Below, piece after piece: positions 52,604-60,971 of a DNA stretch of 64,000 nucleotides. The position numbers and the translations under genes are program-made. Numbering within the stretch: the stretch's first letter is position 1; each line of letters opens with the position of its first letter. Origin of the DNA: JAGIBJ01 sp032119595 (GTDB lineage: Bacteria; Actinomycetota; Thermoleophilia; Solirubrobacterales; Solirubrobacteraceae); the NCBI GenBank assembly GCA_032119595.1, contig JAUMBQ010000006.1:620001-684000 (forward strand). The letters run 5' to 3'. Under the pieces are notes generated by a model. That model was not told where the DNA came from. It searched no databases and was given only the letters and a program-made list of their open reading frames with translations.

Positions 52604-53503
52604 TTACAGCTCTTCGGCGATCCGCGGCGCTTCGCGGTCGAACACGCGGAAGCCGAGGAGCACGATCCCGAGACCGATCCCGATCGGGATCAGCAGGTAC
52701 ACGGCCCCGCCGACCGCTGTCGCCGCTGAAGGAGCGGACGGGTCGATGACCGCGTGCCGCATCTGGATCAGGATCGACGCAAGCGGGTTCATCGCCATGA
52801 TCTCCTTGATCCACACGTCGATCGACTGGATGCCATCCAGGACGTAGATCACGGGCGTGCCGTAGAAGAGCATCTGCGAGATGACATCCCAGATCGGCTT
52901 GATGTCGCGGTACCGCACGTACAGCGCGGACAGCAGCATCGCGAAGCCGGCCGCCAGGCTCGCGAGGGCCGCCAGCAGGAACGGCAGTTCGAGCCAGGCC
53001 CAGTTCGGCGTGATGCCTGAGAACAGAGCGAACACCAGCACGACGAGCAGGTTCAGCACGACGTTGAACGACGCCGTGAGCGTGACCGCCAACGGGATCG
53101 CTAGGCGCGGCACCTGGATCTTGCGCACGAGCTGCTCGCGGTCGACGACCGATGTGACCGCTGAGGAGCCCTCGATGAAGAACGTGTAGAGCACGATGTT
53201 CAGCAGCAGGACGACCGCGTAGAAGTCGACGGCCTCGCCGACCTTCACGAGGTGGTTGAAGACGAGGTAGAGCGTCGCGAAGAGCAGCAGCGGGCGGAAG
53301 AGCTGCCAGAAGTAACCGAGGATCGAGCCGTAGAACCGCAGCTTGAACTCGGTCACCGCGATGGTGAACGTCAGGAAGACGAACCGCTTGAGGCTCCCCC
53401 CGAGCGCCGAGGGGCCCTCGATCTCGCGCAGCGTGAGGTCGTGTACGGGGGCTGCGACATCCATTTTGGGCAGCGCGCTCAGGTCATGTCCGGTGGCGGC
53501 CAT
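52604..53503 (-). CDS. wzm: ABC-2 type polysaccharide exporter permease
   Basis: Membrane half of an O-antigen/teichoic-acid type ABC exporter. Six TM segments within 299 residues, after an N-terminal amphipathic region (FVFLTFTIAVTEFKLRFYGS) typical of the ABC-2/TagG family. Motifs such as YFWQLFRPLLLFATLYLVFN (TM1) match polysaccharide exporters. Its ATPase partner is wzt at 55242-56582 on the opposite strand, separated by rmlC and ctaA. TACAGT lies 8 nt before the ATG. The C-terminal end RVFDREAPRIAEEL is cytoplasmic. Confidence 0.9.
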   Translation of the reverse strand: MAATGHDLSALPKMDVAAPVHDLTLREIEGPSALGGSLKRFVFLTFTIAVTEFKLRFYGSILGYFWQLFRPLLLFATLYLVFNHLVKVGEAVDFYAVVLLLNIVLYTFFIEGSSAVTSVVDREQLVRKIQVPRLAIPLAVTLTASFNVVLNLLVVLVFALFSGITPNWAWLELPFLLAALASLAAGFAMLLSALYVRYRDIKPIWDVISQMLFYGTPVIYVLDGIQSIDVWIKEIMAMNPLASILIQMRHAVIDPSAPSAATAVGGAVYLLIPIGIGLGIVLLGFRVFDREAPRIAEEL

Positions 53504-53511
53504 CGCGGGGC

Positions 53512-53517
53512 ACTGTA
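53512..53517 (-). promoter_or_regulatory. -10 box TACAGT of wzm
   Basis: TACAGT lies 8 nt before the ATG at 53503. Confidence 0.5.
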
Positions 53518-53596
53518 CTTGGATGACCGGGTCCGGCGCCCCGGCGCGACGGGCTTGGCGCGTACCTCCCGGGCGACGACGATGCGTTCGACCAGG

Positions 53597-53627
53597 CCCG
53601 CGCTCTGCCGAGCTTCGCTCGGGCGGG
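53597..53627 (-). terminator. Terminator-like hairpin after rmlC
   Basis: CCGAGC-TTC-GCTCGG (53608-53622) is a perfect 6-bp stem with a triloop. Outside it CCCGC (53597-53601) pairs with GCGGG (53623-53627). It lies directly after the rmlC stop codon and insulates wzm from rmlC transcription. Confidence 0.55.
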
Positions 53628-54188
53628 TCAGCCCTTGTACTTGAAGGGGAGTGTGTCGCTGATGTCGGCGAGCGTCTTGGCCTCGGCGTCGCGCTCTGAG
53701 ACGAGCAGCTCGATGTCGGTCGGCCACTTGATGCCGATCTCGGCGTCGTTGTAGGCGATGCCTCGCTCCACGGACGGGTCGTAGACCGTGGTGCACTTGT
53801 AGGTCACGTCGGCGATCTCGCTCAGGACCACGAACCCGTGCGCGAGGCCGATCGGCACGAAGAGCTGGTGCATGTTCTCGTCGGAGAGTTCGACGCCCTC
53901 CCACTGGCCGTAGGTCGGCGAGCCTGCCCGGAGATCGACGACGACGTCGAGGATCTTGCCGCGAGCGCAGCGCACGAGCTTCGCCTGGCCGTCGCCGATC
54001 GCAAAGTGCATGCCGCGCAGCACGCCCTGCGACGAGCGCGAGTGGTTGTCCTGCGCCCAGTGCGACGGGATGCCGTGCTTGCTCCACTCCGGTTCGCGAT
54101 AGGTCTCGCAGAAGAAGCCGCGCGCATCGCCGTGCACCGCCGGCTCGATCAGCAACGCACCGGGGATCGAAAGCTCACGCACCTGCAT
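53628..54188 (-). CDS. rmlC: dTDP-4-dehydrorhamnose 3,5-epimerase
   Basis: Third enzyme of dTDP-L-rhamnose synthesis. A 186-residue cupin with RGFFCETYREPEW (23-35) near the N-terminus and GVLRGMHFAIG (55-65), where His61 is the catalytic base. QLFVPIGLAHGFVVLSE and YKCTTVYDPSVERGI follow in the expected order. The ATG at 54188 is set by TACTCT 8 nt upstream. It stands alone, divergent from ctaA and separated from rmlA-D-B by 24 kb. It completes the pathway, so the cell can make dTDP-L-rhamnose from the window's genes alone. Confidence 0.93.
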   Translation of the reverse strand: MQVRELSIPGALLIEPAVHGDARGFFCETYREPEWSKHGIPSHWAQDNHSRSSQGVLRGMHFAIGDGQAKLVRCARGKILDVVVDLRAGSPTYGQWEGVELSDENMHQLFVPIGLAHGFVVLSEIADVTYKCTTVYDPSVERGIAYNDAEIGIKWPTDIELLVSERDAEAKTLADISDTLPFKYKG

Positions 54189-54196
54189 AGCGCGCA

Positions 54197-54202
54197 AGAG
54201 TA
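54197..54202 (-). promoter_or_regulatory. -10 box TACTCT of rmlC
   Basis: TACTCT lies 8 nt before the ATG at 54188, in an 80-bp divergent gap whose other half carries an identical box for ctaA. Confidence 0.5.
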
Positions 54203-54254
54203 ATCGGCTCGGGCTGGCGCAGGTGTGACGAAGCCTTGGAGGCTTGCTCACCCG

Positions 54255-54260
54255 TACTCT
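54255..54260 (+). promoter_or_regulatory. -10 box TACTCT of ctaA
   Basis: TACTCT lies 8 nt before the ATG at 54269. A GGAG that could serve as ribosome binding site is within those 8 nt, so either a leaderless or a very short leader transcript is possible. Confidence 0.45.
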
Positions 54261-54268
54261 GGAGAACC

Positions 54269-55219
54269 ATGCGTCTGCCTCGCTTTTCTCCTGCGGCCGC
54301 CCACCGCGCCGCGGTCGCGTCGCTCGTGCTGCTGGCGTTCATCGTGTTCACCGGTGCGGCCGTCCGGCTGTCCGGGTCCGGGCTCGCGTGCCCGAACTGG
54401 CCGGAGTGCAACGACCAGGTGATCACGGCCAACGCGCCCGAATGGATCGAGTTCGGCAACCGGCTGATCTCCGGCGCCGTCGGGGCCGTCGCGATCCTCG
54501 TGTTCTTCATGATGTGGCGCCGCAATCCGCGCGACCGCACGCTTGCGTGGCTGTCAGCGATCCCGGCCGTCGGCGTCGCTGCGCAAGGCGGCCTCGGCGC
54601 GCTGACGGTGCAGTACGACCTGAAGCCGACGTTCGTGATCGCGCACTTCCTGCTGTCGTTCGTGATCCTCATCGGCGCGTCCTTTCTGGTGTGGCGCTCG
54701 GCGCATCCGGCGGGCTCGCGACCCCGCACGCCGGCCACCGACAAGGTCAACGTCTACGCCGTCCGAGCGATCCTCCCGCTCGTCACCGTGCTCGTCGTGC
54801 TCGGCACGTTCGCGACCGGCGCCGGCCCGCACCCGGGCTCTCGCGCGACTGGGGAGGTCACCGAGCGACTCGACTGGTTCGGCCCGGACACGCTCCACAC
54901 GCTGATCCTGCGCCACGGCCACCTCGGCACCTTCACGTTCATCGTCACGTTCCTGGTGCTGATGCTGCTGATCCGCCGCAAGGCCCCCGAGCGCCTCACG
55001 CGCAAGATCACCGCCCTGCTCGTGATCTACGCCGTGCAGGGCGCCGTTGGCCTCTTCCAGTACTACAACGGCCTCCCTGCGGAGCTCGTGTGGGTCCACA
55101 TCGTCCTCGCGACGGGCGTCTGGATCCTGGTGCTCTTCGCGACGTTCGAAGCCGGAAAGCTCGAGCCCAGTCGCACCGCGGGGCCGCACCGCGAGCCCGC
55201 TGCCACGTCACCCGCGTGA
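54269..55219 (+). CDS. ctaA: Heme A synthase (CtaA/COX15)
   Basis: Converts heme O to heme A for cytochrome aa3 oxidase, in the cytoplasmic membrane. A 316-residue protein with eight TM segments. The first loop, SGLACPNWPECN (about 37-48), holds the Cys pair typical of this branch. WIEFGNRLISG stands where other families have E-x2-HR, a replacement I believe is usual in actinobacterial CtaA. LILRHGHLGTFTF carries conserved His ligands. The ATG at 54269 is supported by a GGAG site and a -10 box. It is a housekeeping gene lying between rmlC and wzt. Confidence 0.9.
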   Translation: MRLPRFSPAAAHRAAVASLVLLAFIVFTGAAVRLSGSGLACPNWPECNDQVITANAPEWIEFGNRLISGAVGAVAILVFFMMWRRNPRDRTLAWLSAIPAVGVAAQGGLGALTVQYDLKPTFVIAHFLLSFVILIGASFLVWRSAHPAGSRPRTPATDKVNVYAVRAILPLVTVLVVLGTFATGAGPHPGSRATGEVTERLDWFGPDTLHTLILRHGHLGTFTFIVTFLVLMLLIRRKAPERLTRKITALLVIYAVQGAVGLFQYYNGLPAELVWVHIVLATGVWILVLFATFEAGKLEPSRTAGPHREPAATSPA

Positions 55220-55226
55220 GCCCCGC

Positions 55227-55232
55227 TAGGGT
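55227..55232 (+). promoter_or_regulatory. -10 box TAGGGT of the wzt operon
   Basis: TAGGGT lies 9 nt before the ATG at 55242, immediately after the ctaA stop, giving wzt and the large fusion gene their own leaderless message. Confidence 0.5.
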
Positions 55233-55241
55233 TCCGCACCG

Positions 55242-56582
55242 ATGAGTTCACCGCAGATCGCCATCGCCGTCGATGGCGTAAGCAAGGACTTCCGGCTTCC
55301 GAGCGAGCGACGCCAGACGCTCAAGGAGCGGGTCGTCAACCCCCGGTTCGACCGCGAGGCGAAGGTCTTCCACGTCCTGGACGACCTGTCGTTTGAGATC
55401 AAGCGCGGCGAGTTCTTCGGCATCGTCGGCCGCAACGGCTCGGGCAAGTCGACCCTGCTCAAGTGCCTGGCCGGGATCTACCAGCTCGACAAGGGCAAGA
55501 TCTCGATCGGCGGGCGCCTCTCCACCTTCATCGAGCTCGGCGTCGGCTTCAACCCGGATCTCGCCGCGCGCGACAACATCATCCTCAACGGCATCATGCT
55601 CGGCCTCTCGCCGAAGCAGGCGGCCGCACGCGTCGACCAGGTCGTCGCGTTCGCCGAGCTCGAGGACCACGTCGACCTCAAGCTCAAGAACTACTCGTCC
55701 GGGATGCAGGTGCGCCTCGCGTTCTCCGTGCTCACGCAGGTCGATGCCGACGTGCTCCTGATCGACGAGGTGCTTGCCGTCGGCGATGCCGCGTTCCAGG
55801 CCAAGTGCTTCCAGGTGTTCCGCCAGCTCAACGAAGCCGGCAAGACCATCGTGCTCGTGACACACGACATGGGCAGCGTCACGCGCCTGTGCGACCGGGC
55901 GCTGCTGCTCGAAGATGGCCAGATGAAGGCCATTGGCGATCCCGAAGAGGTCGCCGAGCGCTACCTCGCGCTCAACTTCGAGAAGGATCTCGTCCTCCCG
56001 GAATACGCCACCGACCTCTCCACGGCCGACCAGACCGACGGCAGCGAGGACTCGGCTGAGCCCGAGGGACCGCCGCCCGTGCCCCAGCGCCCGGGCAACC
56101 ATCGCGCGCAGCTCATCAACCTCGAGGTCCTGCCGCCCGGCGAGCACCAGCCGCTGCGGCACGTGAAGTCCGGTGACCGGGTCGAACTGGTGACCGATGT
56201 CGTCATCCACGCGCCGCTCAGCCGCGCCGCTGTGCAGCTGCTCCTGCGCGACGAAGACGGCAACGACGTGTTCGCCGCCAACCGCGGCATCGAGGACGGC
56301 CTGCCGGTCGGCGGCGTCTGGCAATTCGCGGCCGAAGTCGCCCTGCCGCTGCGGGCGGGCCGATACACACTCTCAGCGACGATCTTCGAGCAGGACGGTG
56401 TGGAGATCGTCGACCGGTACCGCGACGCCGTCGCGTTCGAGATCACGAGTCTGCAAGCGCAGACCGGGATCGTTGCGCTGCCGTTTGAGCCGCGCTGGGT
56501 CCACCGCTACATCGACACCACGACCGTCGCGCCGATCCTTGAGCAGCAGCTCGAGGAGTTCGTGCCGCACACCGAATCGTGA
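55242..56582 (+). CDS. wzt: ABC polysaccharide exporter ATPase with C-terminal carbohydrate-binding-like domain
   Basis: ATP-binding half of the exporter with wzm. The nucleotide-binding domain (1-245) has Walker A GRNGSGKST, the short signature YSSGM and Walker B VLLIDEVLAVGD. After an acidic linker (about 260-280) residues 285-446 form a beta-sandwich of the Wzt C-terminal type (HVKSGDRVELVTDVVIHAPL and FEQDGVEIVDRYRDAVAFEI). In E. coli O9a this domain recognises the methylated/capped polymer end before export. Translational coupling (GTGA overlap) to a protein with a terminal methyltransferase domain suggests the same logic here. Confidence 0.92.
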   Translation: MSSPQIAIAVDGVSKDFRLPSERRQTLKERVVNPRFDREAKVFHVLDDLSFEIKRGEFFGIVGRNGSGKSTLLKCLAGIYQLDKGKISIGGRLSTFIELGVGFNPDLAARDNIILNGIMLGLSPKQAAARVDQVVAFAELEDHVDLKLKNYSSGMQVRLAFSVLTQVDADVLLIDEVLAVGDAAFQAKCFQVFRQLNEAGKTIVLVTHDMGSVTRLCDRALLLEDGQMKAIGDPEEVAERYLALNFEKDLVLPEYATDLSTADQTDGSEDSAEPEGPPPVPQRPGNHRAQLINLEVLPPGEHQPLRHVKSGDRVELVTDVVIHAPLSRAAVQLLLRDEDGNDVFAANRGIEDGLPVGGVWQFAAEVALPLRAGRYTLSATIFEQDGVEIVDRYRDAVAFEITSLQAQTGIVALPFEPRWVHRYIDTTTVAPILEQQLEEFVPHTES

Positions 56583-59500
56583 ACCACCACTACCTCCTGA
56601 TCTCGGCGACCTACGCTGCGGCGCGCGAGGTGCGCGTCGCGGCCGAGCGCCTCGCGGCCGTCGACCCAGATGTCGACCGCACCATCGTCGTCGTCGACGA
56701 GGACCCGCGGTCGCTTGAGCTCCTTGCGGGCCTGGGCACCGTGCTGAAGGGCTCCGATCTGGGGATGAACCTCGACGAGGTCGGCCAGTGGGCAGGCGCC
56801 TACGGCGCCCAAGGCGTGATGTGGGTCGCGTTCCCGCACATCCTGCGCGCGGTCGGCGAGCCTGGCGACCATGTGCTTTGGCTCGGCGCCGACCTGCATG
56901 TCGTCGGTCCGCCCGACGTTCTGTGGGACGCCCTGGAGTCGAACGAAGTAATCGCGGGCCGCGCCGCGCCGTCGCTCGCGCCGCACCGCCACGATCGCCC
57001 CGACAACACCAACGGCACCCCGTACGCACTGCAGCCCGTGACCGCGGTGGTCAAGCACGACGGCGAGCTCGTCGCGCGCTCGCTGCTCGGCTGGGTCGCG
57101 GGCTCCCCGGTGCTTGAGCGAGCCCTCGCAGAGTGGCCCGTCCCGCGCGACACACCGACCCACGAATCGCTGGCCAACGCCGCCGTAGCGCAGCAATGGT
57201 TCAACGCCCTGGCGCTCGGGAGCGATGTCGAGATCGTCGCCGGCGGTGGCGTGGTGCTGTCGATCGCGCAGCTCCTGGCACGCGAAATCGAGGCCTCCGG
57301 CGACCCGCTCACGCCGCTCTCCTCGGGCGCGCCACTCTCGTTGCTCTCGCTCCGCGGATTCGACCCGCGCGAGCCTCACCTCCTAGAAGGCAAGGTGCGC
57401 ACCGCGCGCGTCAGTGAGCGTCCCGCGCTCGCGCCCATCCTCCGCGGCCGAGCCGAAGCCCTCCTCGCCCTCGGATGGGAACCGCACGAGCCCTTCACTG
57501 CTCACGACACCCGCTGGTCGGTGCTGGCTGAGGGTCTTCCCTTGAGCCAGCTCGTGCAGGACCTCGTCCGCGCAGGCCAGCGCGCCGGCGCGATCACCGC
57601 CTCGCCGTTCACGCCGGAGGGCTTCGAACAGCTCCGTGACTACGTGATCCAGCCGGCCCGCCAAGGCGGCTCGATCGGCGTCAACCGCCTCCTCGGCGCC
57701 GTGCACAGCGAGCGGGTCGACCTCCAGGCCGCGTACCCCGCCCTGGACGGGCCCGACGGCCTCGGGTTCCTCGGCTGGGCCTGGGTCTACGGCAAGGACG
57801 AACTCTCGATCCCCGAGTCGTTCCTGCCGCCGCGGCCGGCGTTCCTCGACGCTGCCCCGCCAGCGGCCATCGCCCGCACCGAACCCGATACCGAGGGCGT
57901 GAACCTCGCCGGCTACTTCACCTCCGAACTCGGTCTTGGCGAGAGCGCCCGCCAGATCGCCGCGGCGCTCGACGCCGCTGGTGTCGCGGCGACGCCGGTC
58001 CAGGGACTCCTCGTGCCACCGACCCGCCAGCAGGCCGAGTTCCAGCCCGTCGGCCCGCAGGATGCGCATCACGACGTGAACGTGATCGTCGTCAACGGCG
58101 ATCAGATGCCGTCGTTCGCCAAAGATGTCGGCCCCGGCTTCTTCGACGGCCGCACGACGATCGGCGTCTGGTGGTGGGAGGTCGACCCCTTCCCGTTCGC
58201 CGACTGGGCTCCCGCGATGGAGTGGATCGACGAGATCTGGGTCGGGACCGAGTTCATCCGCAGCCTCATCGAGCCGCATGTCGACGTGCCCGTGTGGGTC
58301 TTCCCCGTGCCGGTCGCGGTGTCGAAGCTGGAGACCCCGCTGGATCGCGCGCACTTCGGGTTCGGCGACGACGAGACGATCTTCCTCTACGTGTGGGACT
58401 ACCACTCCACCGAGGCCCGCAAGAACCCGAGCGGCCTCGTCGAGGCCTACCGGCGCGCCTTCCCGGATCCCGCCGTGAGCAACACGCGCCTGGTGCTCAA
58501 GTGCATCAACCACGAAAACCTCCCGGAAGCCGACGAGAAGGTGCGCCTGGCCGCCGCCGGCCGCGACGACATCCAGTTCATCGACCGGTTCCTGAGCGGT
58601 CGCGAGAAGAACGGCCTCCTCGAACTCTGCGACTGCTACGTCTCTCCGCACCGGTCCGAAGGCTTCGGCTACACGCCTGCGGAAGCGATGCTGCTCGGCA
58701 AGCCGGTCGTGGTGACGAACTACGGCGGAACGACCGAGTACACCGACGACCAGGTCGCCCGGCTCGTGCAGTGGCAACCGAGCCTGGTCGGCCGCGGCGC
58801 CCTCCCGTATCCGCCTGACGGCCGCTGGGCCGACCCGGACCTCGACGACCTCGCCGCTGCGCTGCAGTGGATCGTGGCCGAGCCTGAGGCCGTCGCGGCG
58901 ATGGCCGCACGCGGCGAAGCCCGCGTTCGCGAGAACCACGGGATTGAGACCACGGGGCAAGCCATGAAGGCGCGACTGGAGATCGTTCGCGCACGGCACG
59001 CTGGCGGAACGACCGCCAACGGCAATGCCAAGAAGCGCGGCGGAAGCGGTCATCACGTGGCGGCAGCGGCGGGACCGCTGAAGCGGCGCATCAAGCGCAA
59101 GCTCGGCACCGCCCCTGGCGCCCGGCGTGCCCGCTCCCTGTGGTGGCGGCTGCGCGACCGCACGATCGCCGTGCGGACCACCGCAGGGCGTACCGAAGAC
59201 CGCGGCCCCGGCACCACGTCCACCCGGCTCGCCCGGCTCGAGCACGAGGTCGCGTCGCTGCAGACCTTCCGCGAGGACGAACGCCACGCCAAGACCGAAG
59301 CGGCCGACGCGCACCTGGCCGAGATCCACGCTCACGAAGCGCAGACTCGCGAGCTCAACGCACGGCTGGAACGCATCGAGGTCTCCACCCGCGAGACGCA
59401 GCAGCAGGCCGATGCCGCCAGTCGCCGCACCGAGGATCACCTCGTGCGCCACTCGGTGGAGCCGTTCGGCATCCGCGAGGCGGGACTGAAGGTGGAGCCG

Positions 59501-60142
59501 GTCGACGGGATCGGCAAGGCCCTGGGCGGCACCGATCTCGCCACCACCGGCGATCGCTACGCCGACTTCCTCGCGGTGTTCCGCGGGCCATACGACCGCG
59601 TGCTCGACCTGATGCGCGTGTACGCGCCGCTGCTCAAAGGTCAGGGTCCGCTCCTCGACCTTGGCTGCGGCCGCGGTGAACTGCTCGAGGTGGCCGAGGG
59701 CGCGGGCATCGAGGCGACCGGCATCGATCTCGACGCCGAACTCGTGGAGCAGGCCAAGGCTCGTGGTCGCACCGCGAAGGTCGGCGACGCCATCGAGGCC
59801 GTGCGATCGGTGCCCGACGCCAGCGTCGGCGCGATCTCCGCCATCCACGTGATCGAGCACTTGCCCGTCGACGCGCTCGAAGCCCTGTTCACGGAGGCCC
59901 GGCGCGCCCTGAAGCCTGGCGGCCTGGTCATCTTCGAGACGATCAACCCCCACGAAGTCAGCGCGGCGGCGACGTTCTGGGTCGACCCGACCCATCGCGG
60001 GCCGGTCTTCCCTGAGGTCGCGCTCGCGCTCGCGCTCAGCTCAGGCTTCAGCTCGGCGCACGTGTTTGCGCCCGACGGAACCGGCGACTGGGACGAAGAC
60101 CGCACGCGGTCGACGCGCTACGCGCTCGTCGCCCGCGCCTAA
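56579..60142 (+). CDS. GT-A-like + GT4 + coiled coil + methyltransferase fusion (1187 residues)
   Basis: Four modules in one chain. Residues 1-430: a GT-A-like nucleotide-sugar transferase region (LGADLHVVGPPDVLWDALE near 102-120 holds a D-x-D-like strand). Residues 440-805: a GT4 domain with NLAGYFTSELGLGESARQI, WWWEVDPFP and HRSEGFGYTPAEAML containing E694 and E702. Residues 880-950: a coiled coil (LEHEVASLQTFREDERHA). Residues 1010-1187: a class I methyltransferase with LDLGCGRGE (1026-1034) and the post-motif AIHVIEHLPVDALE. It starts with GTG overlapping the wzt stop. This layout recalls WbdA/WbdD of E. coli O9a, where GT, coiled-coil ruler and terminating methyltransferase set chain length. 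A kinase domain is absent. The gene ends in a hairpin at 60149. Confidence 0.85.
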   Translation: MNHHYLLISATYAAAREVRVAAERLAAVDPDVDRTIVVVDEDPRSLELLAGLGTVLKGSDLGMNLDEVGQWAGAYGAQGVMWVAFPHILRAVGEPGDHVLWLGADLHVVGPPDVLWDALESNEVIAGRAAPSLAPHRHDRPDNTNGTPYALQPVTAVVKHDGELVARSLLGWVAGSPVLERALAEWPVPRDTPTHESLANAAVAQQWFNALALGSDVEIVAGGGVVLSIAQLLAREIEASGDPLTPLSSGAPLSLLSLRGFDPREPHLLEGKVRTARVSERPALAPILRGRAEALLALGWEPHEPFTAHDTRWSVLAEGLPLSQLVQDLVRAGQRAGAITASPFTPEGFEQLRDYVIQPARQGGSIGVNRLLGAVHSERVDLQAAYPALDGPDGLGFLGWAWVYGKDELSIPESFLPPRPAFLDAAPPAAIARTEPDTEGVNLAGYFTSELGLGESARQIAAALDAAGVAATPVQGLLVPPTRQQAEFQPVGPQDAHHDVNVIVVNGDQMPSFAKDVGPGFFDGRTTIGVWWWEVDPFPFADWAPAMEWIDEIWVGTEFIRSLIEPHVDVPVWVFPVPVAVSKLETPLDRAHFGFGDDETIFLYVWDYHSTEARKNPSGLVEAYRRAFPDPAVSNTRLVLKCINHENLPEADEKVRLAAAGRDDIQFIDRFLSGREKNGLLELCDCYVSPHRSEGFGYTPAEAMLLGKPVVVTNYGGTTEYTDDQVARLVQWQPSLVGRGALPYPPDGRWADPDLDDLAAALQWIVAEPEAVAAMAARGEARVRENHGIETTGQAMKARLEIVRARHAGGTTANGNAKKRGGSGHHVAAAAGPLKRRIKRKLGTAPGARRARSLWWRLRDRTIAVRTTAGRTEDRGPGTTSTRLARLEHEVASLQTFREDERHAKTEAADAHLAEIHAHEAQTRELNARLERIEVSTRETQQQADAASRRTEDHLVRHSVEPFGIREAGLKVEPVDGIGKALGGTDLATTGDRYADFLAVFRGPYDRVLDLMRVYAPLLKGQGPLLDLGCGRGELLEVAEGAGIEATGIDLDAELVEQAKARGRTAKVGDAIEAVRSVPDASVGAISAIHVIEHLPVDALEALFTEARRALKPGGLVIFETINPHEVSAAATFWVDPTHRGPVFPEVALALALSSGFSSAHVFAPDGTGDWDEDRTRSTRYALVARA

Positions 60143-60148
60143 ACCACG

Positions 60149-60181
60149 GCGCCGCTAGCCAGCGACGGGCGGGAGCGGCGC
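60149..60181. terminator. Hairpin after the fusion gene
   Basis: GCGCCGCT (60149-60156) pairs exactly with AGCGGCGC (60174-60181) around a 17-nt loop. It starts 6 nt after the stop at 60142 and faces the convergent methyltransferase gene. Confidence 0.5.
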
Positions 60182-60234
60182 GGAGCCCGGAACGCCGCCG
60201 TCGGAACCGCAGCGATCGCGGGTGACTCGCGCGG

Positions 60235-60897
60235 TCAGCGCTTGATGCCGCGGACCACGAATTGGTACGCGAACAGCGACGGCCGCAGGGAGCCGATCTT
60301 GCGAACGACCTTGTTGACCGCCGGCACTTCGGGACCCGGGACGGGCGTCACGAAGTCGAGCGTGTCAACGTCGTAGCCGGCACCTTCCACACATTCGCGG
60401 AGGGTGTTGCGGGTGAAGAGGTGGGTGTGGGTGCGGTCGAGGAGGCCGCGGTCGGTGTAGCGGAAGCGGCCGAAGAGGAACATCACGCGGATGCTCCAGT
60501 TCGCGACGTTCGGGGTGCTCAGCACGAGCGTGCCGCCGGGCTTGAGGAACGGGCGCAGGCGAGCCAGTGTGGCGCCGGGGTCGCGGAGGTGCTCGATCAG
60601 GTCGCCACAGAGCACGACGTCGAAGCTCTCGGGCTCCAGCGGGAGGTCCATGCGCTCGATGTCGCCGACGTAGACGGCTTCGCAGAACTGCTCGGCGACT
60701 TTGGCGTCGTCGGCGTCAAGGTCGAGCCCGACAACCGTGCAGCCTCGCTTCACGAGCCGCTCGGCCATGTAGCCGGAGGAGCAGCCGGCGTCAAGGACGC
60801 GCTTGCCGGACCCCACGAGTTCGAGCATCTTCTGGTGACTGCCGAGTGGGTTCTCGTTGAACTCGACGTACCCAACGGTGTCAGCGGTGCGGGCCAT
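60235..60897 (-). CDS. Class I SAM methyltransferase (UbiG/Methyltransf_11-like)
   Basis: A 220-residue methyltransferase. Motif I is VLDAGCSSGYMAERL (residues 34-48), post-I is VVGLDLDADDA, and LCGDLIEHLRDP follows. The C-terminal FGRFRYTDRGLLDRTHTHLFT is typical of methyltransferases found in O-antigen and capsule loci. TAGGGT 7 nt before the ATG at 60897 decides the start; a long upstream extension in frame is antisense of the flippase. It converges on the fusion gene and diverges from the flippase. Confidence 0.82.
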   Translation of the reverse strand: MARTADTVGYVEFNENPLGSHQKMLELVGSGKRVLDAGCSSGYMAERLVKRGCTVVGLDLDADDAKVAEQFCEAVYVGDIERMDLPLEPESFDVVLCGDLIEHLRDPGATLARLRPFLKPGGTLVLSTPNVANWSIRVMFLFGRFRYTDRGLLDRTHTHLFTRNTLRECVEGAGYDVDTLDFVTPVPGPEVPAVNKVVRKIGSLRPSLFAYQFVVRGIKR

Positions 60898-60904
60898 GGC
60901 GGCA

Positions 60905-60910
60905 ACCCTA
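60905..60910 (-). promoter_or_regulatory. -10 box TAGGGT of the methyltransferase gene
   Basis: TAGGGT lies 7 nt before the ATG at 60897. Confidence 0.5.
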
Positions 60911-60971
60911 CGCAACGCGTCCCTTCGGTGGCGGGTCGGTAGGCTCGCTCCCCCGTGGACTCGCTTTCCCC

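Noticed and set aside
57383..59995. 870-codon open frame on the minus strand
   Set aside because: It lies entirely antisense to the GT4-coiled coil-methyltransferase fusion, whose domains are clear. Its translation is rich in His, Arg, Asp and Val with no recognisable domain, typical of high-GC antisense frames.
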